Shown: positions 1-12,112 of the stretch, in pieces
Layout: each line of letters opens with the position of its first letter
How positions within the stretch are numbered: position 1 is the first letter of the stretch
NCBI GenBank assembly: GCA_026874595.1
Contig: CM049315.1
Span: forward strand, 68,643,916-68,707,915
Direction of reading: 5' to 3'
DNA from: Sipunculus nudus
Lineage: Eukaryota > Annelida > Sipuncula > Golfingiida > Sipunculidae
DNA: 64,000 nucleotides
The notes under the pieces: model-generated
Told to the model about the DNA's origin: nothing
Seen by the model: the letters and a program-made list of their open reading frames with translations, nothing else
The model's database searches: none
Program-made: the position numbers and the translations under genes

Positions 1-1760
1 TACAATACATCAGCGTTCAAACAGTGTTGTATGAATGATCTCTTGGTTATCTTCATGCTTATTCTTGTTCAAGTATTTTTGAAATAAAGTGTATTTTATG
101 AACTACAAGACACTCTGGTATAGATTTATAATAATATCAGCAATCTAGGAATTAAAGGAACATCATGAGCATCACAATCTGAAATTGGCAAAAATAACCA
201 AAGATATCCGGATCGAAATTTTTTATTTTGTAAAATTATTAGCACCAGTACCTTAAACATTGCCAAGCTTTGACCATGGCACATTTTATTCCTGTAAGCA
301 CTACCGATTTGATTTTCACAGCATATACAAATAAGGATTTAATCTGTCAAACTATTAAATTTGAAAATAAAAGCTCACAAACAACTAGTTATTAAAGTTT
401 TTCTTTTTTTTTTTTGGGGGGGGGGGGGCTCTAATGTATTCGCTTGCATTACCAAGATCCAAACTGCCCACTGTTGGTCACTGGAGGTCACTTAATACAG
501 CAATTCCTGCATACCCGATTAGAAATGCATCCCTCAGGAGCACCCCTGCTGTCAAAGGTGCACAGTTATATTCAAGTCCCTCCAGATACCCCGACCACAC
601 AGCAATATACATCAAGTGTAATTGAATGATTGGTATTGTTTGAACTGTATATCCAAAACTGAAAAGCTATTTCATCTCCATTGTAATCTAAACAATGCAA
701 TGCTGTGGTAATTTGGCACCTTTAAAGAAATTAATCGCCTTTTGAATATTTTTAATCAAGTTATGATTCTAAATAAGAGTAAATCCATCAGTGTGCATAT
801 TGTGATGTAATATGAGCAATGTAAGCGATAAATGATGCTGAGATTTAGAATTTTGAATTGACTTTAACATGTAAATCAAGATATATATATATATATATTA
901 TTTTCAATCTTTGAAAATTATAAACTTTATCAAATATGATAATATAAAAAGTGAGTATCTAATGAAAACTTTCTTTCTTTATTTTCCTGCCTCAGGAGAA
1001 TGGGAAATAAAATGATCAGCCTTGTTCGTCTACCTGTCCGTCTGTCCATTTCTAAATATTAAATAATTATGCATCTACTGTTTTCCTGTACTAACTGTTG
1101 AATAAAATTTCATACCCCATATGTATAGACCCCCCCCCCCCCCAACCACCAAAGGTCCTTGCACTTGTACACTGGGGACGTTAGTTATATGGCAACTGTA
1201 TAAAATTTATTAAATTGAAAAAGATGGTATGATAAAACAATTAGGATTTAATTGAACAAACGTGTCAACTGCTGAGGTTCTAAAAACTTATCAAGGAGTC
1301 AACCACTAATCATGGTAATAGTATAGATCTCATGTTTACAAATTGCTCACATGCTTCAGTTTCATCGTTAGAAAACACATGATCAAATCATAAAGTATTA
1401 TTTGTAACAATTTTCTTACTTTTCAGTTCAAATCAATCATATCAACCAATATCTAGCCTACACTACCTTTTCCTCTCAGCCTTTATCTTCATTAGTTTTT
1501 TTTTTTTTAGATTTTTACCTTCAAGATCAACTTCAGCTGAGCACTATAATCCACGGGTCCCTTGTTTTAATCACCATATCTATAAAATCATGTACATATG
1601 TATGTCACATGTTAAATTAGACGTTATCTTGTCCATCCTTATCACAAAGTGTCAGTTGTGTGTTACGCACAGGGTTGCCAGCAGTCAACTTCAAAAATTA
1701 TCTCTGACTTTCAAACTTAAACTTTATTCTTTTAATATTGCGCTTTATTATACATATATA
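1..1760. other. Flank outside the nested repeat, no gene seen
   Basis: AT-rich sequence with no convincing coding region; the short reading frames here lack any recognisable motif. It holds a 13-base G run (416-428), a 14-base C run (1130-1143), a T run near 1496-1509 and a short AT tract near 881-898. A short stretch near 1020-1050 (repeated gtctgtcc-like words) recalls the 5' part of element D but is too short to call. The last bases (atata, 1756-1760) would be the left target flank of the LTR retroelement beginning at 1761; its partner lies beyond the window. Confidence 0.5.
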
Positions 1761-2140
1761 TGTGACCGGGTATAGTGCCGTCAGTTTCTGTTGTTATTTA
1801 TTTGTTGTGGTCTGTGTACGTGCAAGAGTGCACACACTGTGGAATTATTCGTCAGCAGCGCGCCAACGCTGTAATCCACCTCGGAGCATAGCACCTGGGT
1901 TGTCACCTTTGACCCGATAATTAATTTCCGTCAATTTATGATTTGTCTGCAATAACAAGGTATAATTATATGTATGATGCATTAGTAAGCGTTATATTTA
2001 ATATAGGTAATACCATCCAGTGCTTATATGATTTTGTAATACACTGGATGAACTTACACAATTATTAGTAATATTGTTCATTTGCATATAAATAGTGTAC
2101 CTGGTTTTCCCGATTAACGTCACTTGGCAGGCATGCAACT

Positions 2141-2183
2141 ATTGAACCGGAGAGTTCAATGTCATGTGTTTCTCTCTTTCCAG
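2141..2183 (+). promoter_or_regulatory. LTR hairpin plus pyrimidine tract and CAG (module 1)
   Basis: An 8-bp stem-loop (ATTGAACC ggag AGTTCAAT, one mismatch) is followed by a C/T-rich run and CAG then GTACGT at 2184. It resembles a 3' splice acceptor immediately followed by a 5' splice donor. The module recurs at 2651-2693 and twice in LTR2 with the same 510-base spacing. Function is inferred. Confidence 0.4.
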
Positions 2184-2650
2184 GTACGTAATTTTCAGTG
2201 TATATCCTGAATTAGTGTGTCAATGTCAATTCAGTAGAGTAGGTCAGTCAATATATTGTGATAATAACGGTAATATTATCATACACGTACTATTTCGCTA
2301 AATTAGGTCCAAAAGGTAAAATATTCTATGGCCAAATGTGGTCGTCTGTAATATCGTATACTATTCATTAGAGTATGTCAGTCATTATATTTTCATTATA
2401 ATTGTAATATCATCATAGTTATTATTACGCGTTTATTTTGCTTAAAATGGTCAGAAAGTTTGATTTATCTATGACGAAAGGTGGTCATCCGATCAGATGT
2501 AATGTTCTCAATGTGTAAACACATTGTAAGTGCCGCACATGGTGTTAGCGAAAGTTAACTGTAATTTCTGAAAACTGAGTATATTCTGTGTATATTTCCT
2601 ATTGTACATTTGTCGCCGGTTTAATTGTATATATGACTTGGTAGGCAACT

Positions 2651-2693
2651 ATTGAACTGGAGAGTTCAATTTCATGTGTTTCTCTCTTTCCAG
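2651..2693 (+). promoter_or_regulatory. LTR hairpin plus pyrimidine tract and CAG (module 2)
   Basis: A perfect 8-bp stem with GGAG loop (ATTGAACTGGAGAGTTCAAT) is followed by tctctctttc and CAG. It is near-identical to module 1 except that no splice donor follows. It could be a splice acceptor, a protein-binding site or a remnant of an internal LTR duplication. Confidence 0.4.
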
Positions 2694-2816
2694 CACACTA
2701 AACCTGTAAAGCACATTTTGTGTCGTGATTCGGATGGTGTTTGTGACTGATCGACGTGATTTGTGATTGTCCTTACCAACCCCAATCTGACAACCTGACA
2801 ACTACTGTTACAGAAA

Positions 2817-2834
2817 TGGCGCCCAATGTGGGGC
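2817..2834 (+). promoter_or_regulatory. Putative primer binding site of retroelement A
   Basis: The stretch tggcgcccaatgtggggc starts four bases after the LTR end. Its counterpart after LTR2 (34388-34405) is similar, and the unrelated gypsy element at 54898-60747 has a site with the same tggcgccca start after its own LTR. Position and shared start support a tRNA-primed PBS. The tRNA was not identified. Confidence 0.65.
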
Positions 2835-4133
2835 TGTACATCTCCTGATAAGACACACTGCCAAGTGGGGCTACGAGAGGCCTACAAGACGAGCAGGATG
2901 CAGTCATTGCCGGAGGGTGATCCATTTTTTCATTGGAGCTTTTCTGTGTACTGGTCGATGGCTTTTTCCGCTTCAGTGGATGTAAAGTAAAGACTGTTCG
3001 TCACCCATTTGCAGGTGTTCTTCTGTGTGGAAAGACGTTTGAACTGTCAGAGGATTTTCCGCTTGATGTGTTTCATTTTCTTGAACCTTGTTTTGTGCAT
3101 GGACCTTCACCGTGGGGACTTTGACAGTGTACGTCGCTGGACTTTGGATTTTTGTACTCATTTGGAGGACATTGTATTGGATATATTGTGCATATGGATA
3201 TTTAGACTTGTATATTATGTAGTTCATACGGAGCAGCGGCAGCATGAAGGTAATCGATTTTTTTGTATTTATGAGAACTGTTGAATTATTTCCCTGCATG
3301 TAAACATACTACTGGTTTTCCTGTTGTAAACGAATTCATGAATACACGTGACTGTACGAGTCACTGTAAACATCTAGTTATGGCCGCCCTATTATAAACA
3401 ATACACGTGACTCTGGTCATGGGAGCCATGTGCACGTGTTTTTAAATTCATGGTTTGATGTAAACACAGTAACTGCATTTCTGTCTTGTTTCTCCTGGTT
3501 ACAAGTGATCCCTGGAATGGTTCAGCTTTTAGAGTTTATCATGTAAACTTCTCATTTTTCGTCCATGACTCAGTGATAGCAAAAGCTAGGCTCTAACAAT
3601 TTTTTAACAAGTATTGTGTTAAAAATACACGTGTCGGTTTTTGCCATGTGCTTTTGGTTGTCCACCAAGTTCCAATTTAGGTGATAGCCGTGGGATTTGA
3701 TCAGGTTGATTTCCGGGTATTTCAAGTCCGTGATTCAGATCACACAGTAAAAACGGAAACTGGAAACAAATATTTTCGATTAAGCTACATTTCATTATTT
3801 CATGTAATAGTCATTTGGACTATTTTGTCTATGTGATATTTTCGCATTTTGGATACGTAATTTACTAGCAGTATTCTTGTACCGGAAGAATATACACCAA
3901 GGTCATGTACATTTAAACTTTGTACCCGACTTTTGGTCACTGTTTACTTTTGTTCAGACATATATTCGATTTCTCACTAACTTTTGGTCAGTGAGTGTTT
4001 ACATTTTTACATATACAGGTATTTAACATTCGACTTCGTCACTGATATTTTTATTAGTATTAACATATGTTCAGACATATATTTGAATTTGTCACTCATT
4101 TTTGCTCACTGTTAAATTTTCTTAGTAATTGTA
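2835..4133 (+). other. 5' untranslated leader of retroelement A
   Basis: No convincing ORF. From about 3900 there are imperfect direct repeats of roughly 100 bases built around 'acttttggtcactgtttac' and 'ttcgacttcgtcactgatat'. The pattern continues after the Helitron gap at 23210-23450, which supports joining the two pieces. The copy after LTR2 (34384-34929) lacks about 730 bases corresponding to 2880-3607. Confidence 0.6.
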
Positions 4134-4365
4134 TCCGCCAAAAAAGTGTTTGCGGGTACTATGTTTTAAGTCGGACGCCGCCGCCGCCGCAGAGGTTACC
4201 GGGAAACTCCTCCATAACCACTTGGTAGAATTTTTTTTTTAATTCGGAATTATGATCGGTCACATGTGACTGCTGCGCCCTCATTTTTGGTTGACCTCTG
4301 ACCTTTCCTCTTTGCCCAGCGTCCATTTGTGCGTCTGTTTCCACACATAAACCTACATATATCGG

Positions 4366-4551
4366 GAACCGTATGGACGGACGTAATGGTAATTAAAATT
4401 AATGTAATGAAGAAGTAAAAGGCAGTTGAAAATAAGTGACCAAATTAAGGCAGAAGAAGATGGTTATAAAAACTTTTTCTGTTCATACAAGTGTCGTGCC
4501 TCATACGAGTCATAGAGGTGCACGAGTTATTCTAAATTCGTACCGAGTTGT
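4366..4551 (-). repeat. Inverted fragment of the retroelement A gag-leading region
   Basis: The reverse complement of this stretch matches 24110-24290 and 30955-31130, the part of retroelement A just before gtcaagac, although diverged. The junction with Helitron C1 falls near 4366, where both sequences share a short GTATGGACGG-like overlap. How it entered C1 is unclear; a template switch at microhomology is possible. Confidence 0.6.
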
Positions 4552-5642
4552 CTTCTAAATGTCTCAACAGATACATACCCCTATAATGTTGCTTCATGAA
4601 TACTTGTAAGGATCGTGTAAGGCTACTCCCCCACAATAATTATCCAAACATATCACAACACTACGAGGCCACATCATTCCCCTGACGCCATGTTGCACAT
4701 TCACAACCTGTTCGGCAAACTTTATACGAACCGTGTTGAAACCAACTCCTGGGGCTATACACTCATGCATGACATCCGGGGGGGGGGGGGGGGGGGGGGG
4801 TTCTCCCCCCAAATCAACAGAGAATATATGAATAACATAGGCCTATATTTTTTATGATTTACCTTTTTGTTTCTTTGCACACCTTCTCTCCCGTCTTCAT
4901 GAACGGTAACGGGGATGAACGTTGTTACAGAACCTAATATCAACAGATCACGTAGTCGTGACGAGCCTAAATTTGTTATGGAGATCAATAAAATCAGATT
5001 CTGTACCACTAGGCAGCGTGAAATGTCTAGGGGAATGAAAAAAGAAGTCAGTGTTTTTTTGTTAACAAAAAATTATAATTTATTCTTAAAACAACCCTAA
5101 CCCTATATAAGATCCGTCACAAATTTAGAAAAAAAACTTATCGAAAAAGGTCCACAACTGACTTACACGCTTCTGTTTCCGCTGGGATACTTCTCTCCTC
5201 GCTAAAACACAGCCCCTTATTTATAACTTCTACCCCTAGCTGAGAACTTTCCATTTCTCGAACAATCCAAAGAACTCAATAGTACACGTTACAGGAAACA
5301 TCAAGAACAACGAATGCTGTGTTTCTACATATCAGGGTTCTCACGTGGGCCTGCCCGGCTCGGCCAGGCGAGAAAGCCCCAGACTAGCATGACCTCTGTG
5401 TTTTCACGTGGGCCGCACCCGGCCAGCTAGAACAAGGAACGCTGTAGCATAACAACGCCAGGGCTTAAGCCAAACACGAATCAGAATGTCAACAGCGCAC
5501 AGTAAAAGAGACATGTCAACAGCTCACAATAAAGCAGACATATGTAACAACGTGAACTGATATTGTCCACTTATGATATTGTCAACTTATAACGTATATA
5601 CAAGCTGGCTATGTAACAAATATTCACACACATCAAAACTCA
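4552..5642. other. Unassigned intergenic sequence with a G homopolymer
   Basis: No gene recognised. A G run of 23 bases sits at 4778-4800 and would read as poly-proline on the minus strand, which explains the proline-rich reading frames there. A GC-richer patch at 5335-5420 has two related words (cacgtgggcc twice). This is probably the 3' non-coding side of the Merlin element, but no terminal inverted repeat was found. Confidence 0.4.
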
Positions 5643-6308
5643 CTATGCATAAAACTGGCAGCTGGCTTTGCTGGACTTCTCGTTATACAGGGTTTTGACG
5701 GATTTCAAAAATTCACAAAATAAATTCTTCCCCTGATGGCGTAATCTCCATATGTAAACGCCGAGGTAGCTTTGTAAGTTGGACAGATCTAACACCGAAT
5801 CTCGGCATACCCACACCTTTTTTTCACCTTTTGCCAATCCCCTTCTATTGAATTCGTGTGGCATCCTGTCTCCGGGTTTTTAAAATTCTGACTGTGGTTC
5901 ACAGTCTCATGCTGGTACACATGATCACTCAAACAATCGTACGACGTCCAGTAATCAGAGCGTATGATAGAGCCGGCTTTAATGTATTTCTTGATAAGTG
6001 GCAGCAGCGTGTCGGTCGATCTGTCAGGGACTATAAACATAAACACTTTAGTTTTATCCCTCTGTTCCCTCCCTCCAAAAACCAAATCACCCTTGACCAT
6101 ATGACCTCTGTGGTATTTTCGTTTTGAAAATTTTGACTCGTCGATCTGAACGATCACCCCATTTCCCCCGATTTGTGCATCACCCGTCTGTGAAAGGATA
6201 TTGTGTTCACATACCTCTCTGCAAATGTTACACCAGTCAACACAAGTATTGCTGCTCACTTTGAGTTCCCCCATCATCTGACATTGTGTCATGCCTGTGG
6301 ACCACATA
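5643..6308 (-). pseudogene. Merlin (ISXO2/IS1595-like) transposase, C-terminal half
   Basis: The minus-strand frame from 6307 carries an HTH-like segment (residues 10-33) and then the IS1595-type DDE core: IDES (D56), SDYWTSY (D118), VNHSQNF and HTNSIEGDW (E155). These match the ISXO2-like transposase domain that defines Merlin DNA transposons. A frameshift near 5800-5860 moves the C-terminus into the overlapping frame ending at 5643. The frame has no natural N-terminus: sequence upstream of 6308 is a LINE tail, and the missing N-terminal zinc-ribbon part lies at 21222-21460 on the same strand. It is a disrupted and inactive copy. Confidence 0.85.
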
Positions 6309-6315
6309 TTTTTTT

Positions 6316-7053
6316 ATGCCATTCATATAAAGGTTTAATAGTAAACCATAACACCTTACACAACTATGGTGATACATGCAATAACATGTTATAACGACAG
6401 CCTTTATGAAAGAACTGCAGATTCATCAAGAGCTCATGCATATCCATTAATACATCTGCCTGAGAAAGAATACAAAATACAACATAACAAGCATATATAA
6501 CATTTGTGATTTGAATGACATGTCTATCAATATAGATAAAACAATTGAGCCTTGCAAAATAATGCTGCAGACTTCTAATAAAAACTGTAGAGGCTACCTG
6601 AGTTAATTAGCTTTAACCTTGAGCTATGTAAGTACAGAAAGGCTATACAAATATATTGTTATACAAGTTCGCCTTTTCAAATTTTCGTGGATCATTTATT
6701 TATTTATTTTTTGGAATGAACACCAGATCCTTGGTAGTGTTTTGTTATTTTTTGCACAAATCCCCATATACACCAGTTCAAGAACTGAAGCAAGTTTTTT
6801 TATTAACACCACCAAAACAATACAGTTCATATATAATAAGACATTACAAGAAAAGACAGTACATGAAATTCAAAATTTAACACTACAGTCATAACACTAT
6901 AAATATACATAGAAATGTAAAGAAAACAAATCCATATTCTATATTTATCAGTTGGAATAACAAAGTTCCTTTATACCGTAATTTACTACTAATGTATTTC
7001 ATTTTCTTTAACTTTTGGATCCAGATCATCGATAATTTACTTGTCTTATGTTT
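6316..7053 (-). other. LINE1 3' untranslated region
   Basis: AT-rich sequence between the ORF2 stop (7054) and the T run at 6309-6315, which would be the poly-A tail on the minus strand. No gene is seen. T-rich tracts near 6697-6712 and 6796-6803 could alternatively mark the true 3' end. Confidence 0.5.
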
Positions 7054-8560
7054 TTAATCTAAAATGTAATCCCAAAGTGATATCCATTTAAACAAATTTT
7101 CTTCTTTACCTCCACCTTCAATTCTTTTCTGGTACCTCAAAAATTCTTTAAATTTATCAATGTTCAATGTATGCGATTCATTCATAATATAAATATAATA
7201 TTTAGCATGTAAAATAATCTTATTTTCTCTCTTCTTCAAATTATCTGATATTCCAAGAATAATATTTCTTTCTATAACTAAATCTATTGGTATACAAAAT
7301 GAATTACTGATGGCTGTCCAAAACGGCTGAACTATTGGACACTTGAAGAAAAAATGTGCAATATTTTCCATGTCTTATTGGCAATATCTACAATATGGAT
7401 CTCCAACAACACCACATTTATACAGTTTTTCATTTAAAAATAAATATCCTTGTAATATTTTGTATTGGAATTCAATTATCTTTCTATCTCTACATATTAA
7501 AAACCCAATGCTGTACATGACATTCCAATCATTTTCGACAATATCATACTTTGAACTGTATTTCTCTTTACTATTATGTTTATCAAAATTTATCAGACTT
7601 TCAAAATAGTCATATGTTTCCTTGGATTTAATATTTCTAATCGTTATATTTCCTTGTTTAGTGTTACAGCTTTGGTGAGGATAGTCTCCCTCAATACGTG
7701 TTTGTCTCTCAGACTTTGCTCTCTTTATTTAACATATTATTGTTCTATACACAAGATAATCAAATTTATTGGCCCCTTGGTTAGCCCAATGACAAAAACT
7801 TACAATATCTATATTTTCTCTGTACATCTGGTTTGTATACAAAAGCCCTGCTTCATCAAATTATTTACAGAATAAAGATTTACCTGCTGCTGATATATTT
7901 ATATTATTCCAGATAAAGGGGCTAGAAAAGGTTTGATTTAATACGGATGTTTTTTCCATGCTATCAGAGCACTGATATATATTTCTTGTAATTTATTTTT
8001 TAATAATTTAGCATCATACTCACATTCCATTAATAACTCTATTGTTCCAAAACAATGACAGAAAAATTCAAAGAACAACTTCCAGTCCTTTTTAAAGTTA
8101 TCTAAATATTTCTTCAGCCGTATAACATGTTGAGTCTCAATGAAACTCTCTATATCTAACATATTCATTCCTACCTCTGATATTGGCTTTATGAATATTT
8201 CTCTTCTCACTTTACCCCTTTTCTTCCCTTTCCATATAACAGCTCATATTATTTTATTAAGTCTATCCTTATACTCTTTTGTTAATGGAATGCTTGCAGT
8301 TAAATGTGCAAGTTTGGAGAAACACACAAAACACATTTTTTACGATTAGTATCCTAGCATATAAAGTTAAATTCCTCCGTCTCCATAAATTTGTTATTTC
8401 ATATTTATTTTGAATGTTTTGTTTAAAATTATATTTGTCCATTCGGGCAAGGTCATTTGTCACATAGGTACCTAACACATTTACATGGTATTGCCATCTA
8501 AGCTCCAATGGTTTATTTCTTCTATCCTTAAATTTCCCCAACCACATGGCTTCTGTTTTT
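7054..8560 (-). pseudogene. LINE1 ORF2, RT thumb and C-terminal zinc-binding region
   Basis: Minus-strand fragments read downstream of the RT palm: a thumb-like segment starting TEAMWLGKFKDRRNK (8557 downward) with LWRRRNLTLYARILIVK, then a middle segment (7938-8210), then the terminal zinc-binding domain (7054-7400) with CRYC near 7390 and AHFFFKCPIVQPFW. The last motif matches the conserved zf-RVT end of Tx1/L1-like ORF2, as in LINE3 (VHLFWECSF...LW). Several frameshifts separate the pieces. The start of this segment abuts element D in a T run. Confidence 0.8.
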
Positions 8561-8639
8561 AGCTCAGCTGACTGAAAGTCATCTGAGCTATAGCGATCAC
8601 TCTTTGTCCGTCGTCCGTCTGTCCGTCTGTCCGTCCGTT

Positions 8640-10944
8640 AACCAGGCACAAATCGTAACCGCTGGACCTAGAACCTTGTAACTTGGGATTCTGAGAGGTC
8701 CATAAAAAATCTCCTTGGAAACCAGAAATTAGGTCTCTGTTACCCATATCCTTAGCGCTATGTGGCCCCAAAGTACCCCCCAGAAAAGTAAAAAATTTCA
8801 TACAAAAACTTCAATATCTCATTAACTACTTGACTGATGGTCATGATTTTTGGCATACATTTTGATCATGAGATGTTACATCACTTCCTGCAGACTGGTG
8901 GCGCCACCTGTATTTTTTTACGATTTTTTTTCTCTATTTTTGAGACCTTTAAAAATGTGAACATCTGTTAACAAGGCACAAATCATAAAGACTGGACTTA
9001 GAATCTTAATTCTTGACACACTGAGAGGTCCATGAAAAATCTCCTTGGAAACCAGAAATTAGGTCTCTGTTACCCATATCCTTCGAGCTATGGGGCCCCA
9101 AAGTACCCCCCAGAATAGTAAAAAATTTCATACAAAAACTTCAATATTTCAATAACTACATCACTGATGGTCTTCATTTTTGGCATACATATTGATCATG
9201 AGATGTTCGATCAGTTCCTGCAGACTGGTGGCGCCACCTGTACTGTTTGATTTTTTACGATTTTTTTCCTCTATTTTTGAGACCTTTGAGGATGCTGTCA
9301 TCTGATAGCGTGGCACAAATCGTAACGACTGGACCTAGAATCTTCATTTTCGACACACTGAGAGACCTATGAAAAGTCTCCATAGAAACCAGAAATTAGG
9401 TCTCTGTTACCCATATCCTTCGAGCTATGGGGCCCAAAATTACCCCCCAGAATAGTAAAAAAATTCATACAAAAGCTTCAATATTTCAATAACTACATCA
9501 CTGACGGTCTTCATTTTTGGCATACATATTGATCATGAGATGTTCGATCAGTTCCTGCAGACTGGTGGCGCCACCTGTACTGTTTGATTTTTTACGATTT
9601 TTTCCTCTATTTTGAGACCTTTGAGGATGCTGTCATCCGTAGCGTGGCACAAATCGTAACGACTGGACCTAGAATCTTCATTTTCGACACACTGAGAGAC
9701 CTATGAAAAGTCTCCATAGAAACCAGAAATTAGGTCTCTGTTACCTATATCCTTCGAGCTATGGGGCCCAAAATTACCCCCCAGAATAGTCAAAAATTTC
9801 ATACAAAAACTTCAATATCTCATCAACTACATCACTGATGGTCATGATTTTCGACATACATATTGATCATGAGATGTTTCATCAGTTTGTGCAGACTGGT
9901 GGCGCCACCTGTATTTTTCAATGTTCACAAATTGTTTTCTCCATTTTTGAGACCTTTAAGGATGTAGTTATCTGTCAACAGGGTACAAATCGTAACGACT
10001 GGACCTAGAATCTTCGTTCTTGACACACAGGGAGACCCATGATAAGTCTCCATGGAAACCTGAAATTTGGTCTCTGTTACCCATATCCTTTGAGCTATGG
10101 CACTCCAAAGTACAGCTCAGAATAATGGAAAATTTGATACAAAAGCTAAAGTATCTGAACAACTAATGCAGAGGTAACCATAATTGTTTGCATCGATATT
10201 GATCATGGAGTGTTTCATAAGTTTCTGCAGACTGGTGGCACCACCTGTATTTGTTCGTTTTTTTTTACGAAATTTTTCTGTATTTTTGAGACCTTTAAAG
10301 ATATGAACATCTGTTAACAGGGCACAAATCATAAAAACTGGACCAAGAATCTTCATTCTTGACACACAGGGAGACCCATGAAAAGTCTCCATGGAAACTT
10401 GAAATTAGGTCTCTGTTACCCATATTCTTTAAGCTGTATGGGTCCAAAATACCCCCCCCCCCCCAGAATAATGGAAAATTTGATACAAAAACTGCAGTAT
10501 TTCAATAACTACAACACTGATGGTCATGATTTTCGGCATACATATTGATCATGAGCTGTTCCATCAGTTTCTGCAGACTGGGTGTGCCACCTCTATTTTT
10601 TTTCAAATTTTTACGAATTTTTTTTCTTTTTTTTGAGACCTTTAAAGATGTGGTTATCTGTCAACAGGGTTCAAATCGCAACAACTGGACCTAGAATCTT
10701 CATTCTTGTCATGCAAGGAGGCCCATGAAAGGTGCCTGTGGAAACTTGAAATTAGGTCTCTGTTACCCATATCCTTCAAGCTATAGGACTCCGAAGTATC
10801 CCTCAGAATAATGGACAATTTGATACAAAAACTGAAGTATCTGAACAACTAATGCAGAGATCACCATGATTTTTTGCATGGATATTGACCATTAAGTGTT
10901 TTTATTAGTTTCTGCAGACTGGTGGAGCCACCTGTATTTTTGTA
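8640..10944 (+). repeat. Tandem array of about seven units of roughly 335 bp inside D
   Basis: The phrase 'caaatcgtaac..actgga' recurs near 8649, 8979, 9315, 9649, 9986, 10325 and 10672, giving a period of about 330-347 bp. Each unit also holds 'taggtctctgttacccata', 'gcatacatattgatcatgag' and 'ctgcagactggtggcgccac'. The second to fourth units look most alike. Short minus-strand reading frames inside are by-products of the repeat and are not counted as genes. Confidence 0.85.
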
Positions 10945-12112
10945 TCTGCCAAAACGAAGTTTTGCGAATACTATGTTTTTGACCGAGTTCCTCCACCGCG
11001 GTGGCATTCGTTTCCAGAGAGCTCCTCGGAGACTAATGGACCGATTTTTCCCAAACTTACACCTATTATCGGGTCACATGTGAACTGGTGCCTAACCAAT
11101 TTGCTTTGACCTCTGACCTTTCCTCTCTATCCAGTGTCCATTTGTGGGTCTGTTTCCACTCATAAACCCTCATATCTCGGGAACCGTTTGACCGATCAGG
11201 AAATAAAATTGATACAAATGTAGCCCTTGGATTGCTTTATAACATACACAAAAAATGGTGGCGCCACCTGTAACCATGTTTGCACAGTGTCCATCTGTTC
11301 ATCTGCCTTGGGTTAAAATCACTCATATCTCTGCAGTGAATTGACTAATTCACCTGAAATTCGTCATGCGTATACATCCAGGATAGCTTTCTTGATTTTA
11401 TGACAGGTGGCGCCACCTACGTTCACGTTCACGCTGATGACATCCAAGCTTATATCTTGGGAATTGTTTGACCGATCAGGAAATAAAATTTTTACAAATG
11501 TAGCCCTTTGATAGCTCTGTAACATACACAAAAAATGGTGGCGCCACCTGTAACAATGTTTGCACAGCGTCTGTCTGTTAGTCTGCCGTGGCCTAAAATC
11601 ACTCATTTCTCTGTAGTGGTTCGACATGACTGCCTAAAATTTTGCAGGTTTATACATCGTGGACAGCTTTCTTGATTTTATGACAGGTGGCGCCACCTAC
11701 ATTCTAGTTAACGCTGCACTCATCCAAGCTCATATCTCAGGAAACATTTGACCGATTGGGCCAAAATTGTGCATGTGTTTAGATCTCACATAGGTCTTTA
11801 TCATACACAAAACTGGAGGGGTTACCTGCAAAGATTTTTGCACAGTGTTTGTCTGTTTGTCTGCCATGGGCAAAAATCGCTCATATACATGTAGTGGTTT
11901 GACTTTTCTGCCTAAAATTTTGCAGGTGTATACAACTTGGACAGCTTTCTGGATTTGTGGTAGGTGGCACAACCTACATACACATTTAGGCTGCAGACAC
12001 CCATGCTAATATGCAACATACCTCACTCTATTTCCCCTTGCCACTCAATCCATGCCTCACTATCCGATTTTGGCAGATACATGTAGTCACTTGTCGGTTA
12101 CCCGTATTCTAG
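10945..12112 (+). mobile_element. Helitron-like non-autonomous element C2
   Basis: It begins TCTGCCAAAACGAAGTTTTG after host A (10944) and ends CTAG (12109-12112) before host T (12113). The start can fold as CAAAAC-GAA-GTTTTG. A weaker stem around GTAGTC (12083-12088) and GGTTAC (12095-12100) precedes the end. On both sides the host is a split D repeat unit ('ccacctgtattttt' to the left, 'ttttctctatttttgag' to the right). Internally there are repeats of about 270 bp with 'aggtggcgccacctac' and 'ttgaccgat'. The length is 1168 bp with no coding capacity. It is the same family as C1, which confirms the boundaries independently. Confidence 0.78.

Larger units (their letters stand above)
1761..2812 (+). 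repeat. 5' long terminal repeat of retroelement A
   Basis: A 1052-bp repeat beginning TGTGACCGGG and ending ACTACTGTTACA, the TG...CA form of LTRs. It is matched along its length by 33325-34383. In that second copy a purine tract abuts the LTR start, and in both copies a priming-site-like stretch follows the end within a few bases. Inside are two related 50-base modules exactly 510 bases apart (hairpin at 2141-2160 and at 2651-2670), each followed by a pyrimidine tract and CAG. An internal imperfect duplication of about 150 bases lies around 2234-2500. The LTR should supply promoter and polyadenylation signals, but no TATA box or polyA site was assigned with confidence. Confidence 0.85.

Noticed and set aside
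2933-3299. Overlapping frames on both strands in the retroelement leader
   Set aside because: No motif, not kept in copy B (this part is deleted there), and it lies between PBS and gag where no protein is expected.
4594-5009. Proline-rich minus-strand frames
   Set aside because: The proline runs are simply the G homopolymer at 4778-4800; no other support for coding.
8640-10944. Regular repeats suggestive of a CRISPR-like array
   Set aside because: Units are about 335 bp with no short repeat/spacer alternation; they are a satellite-like array within a eukaryotic transposon.
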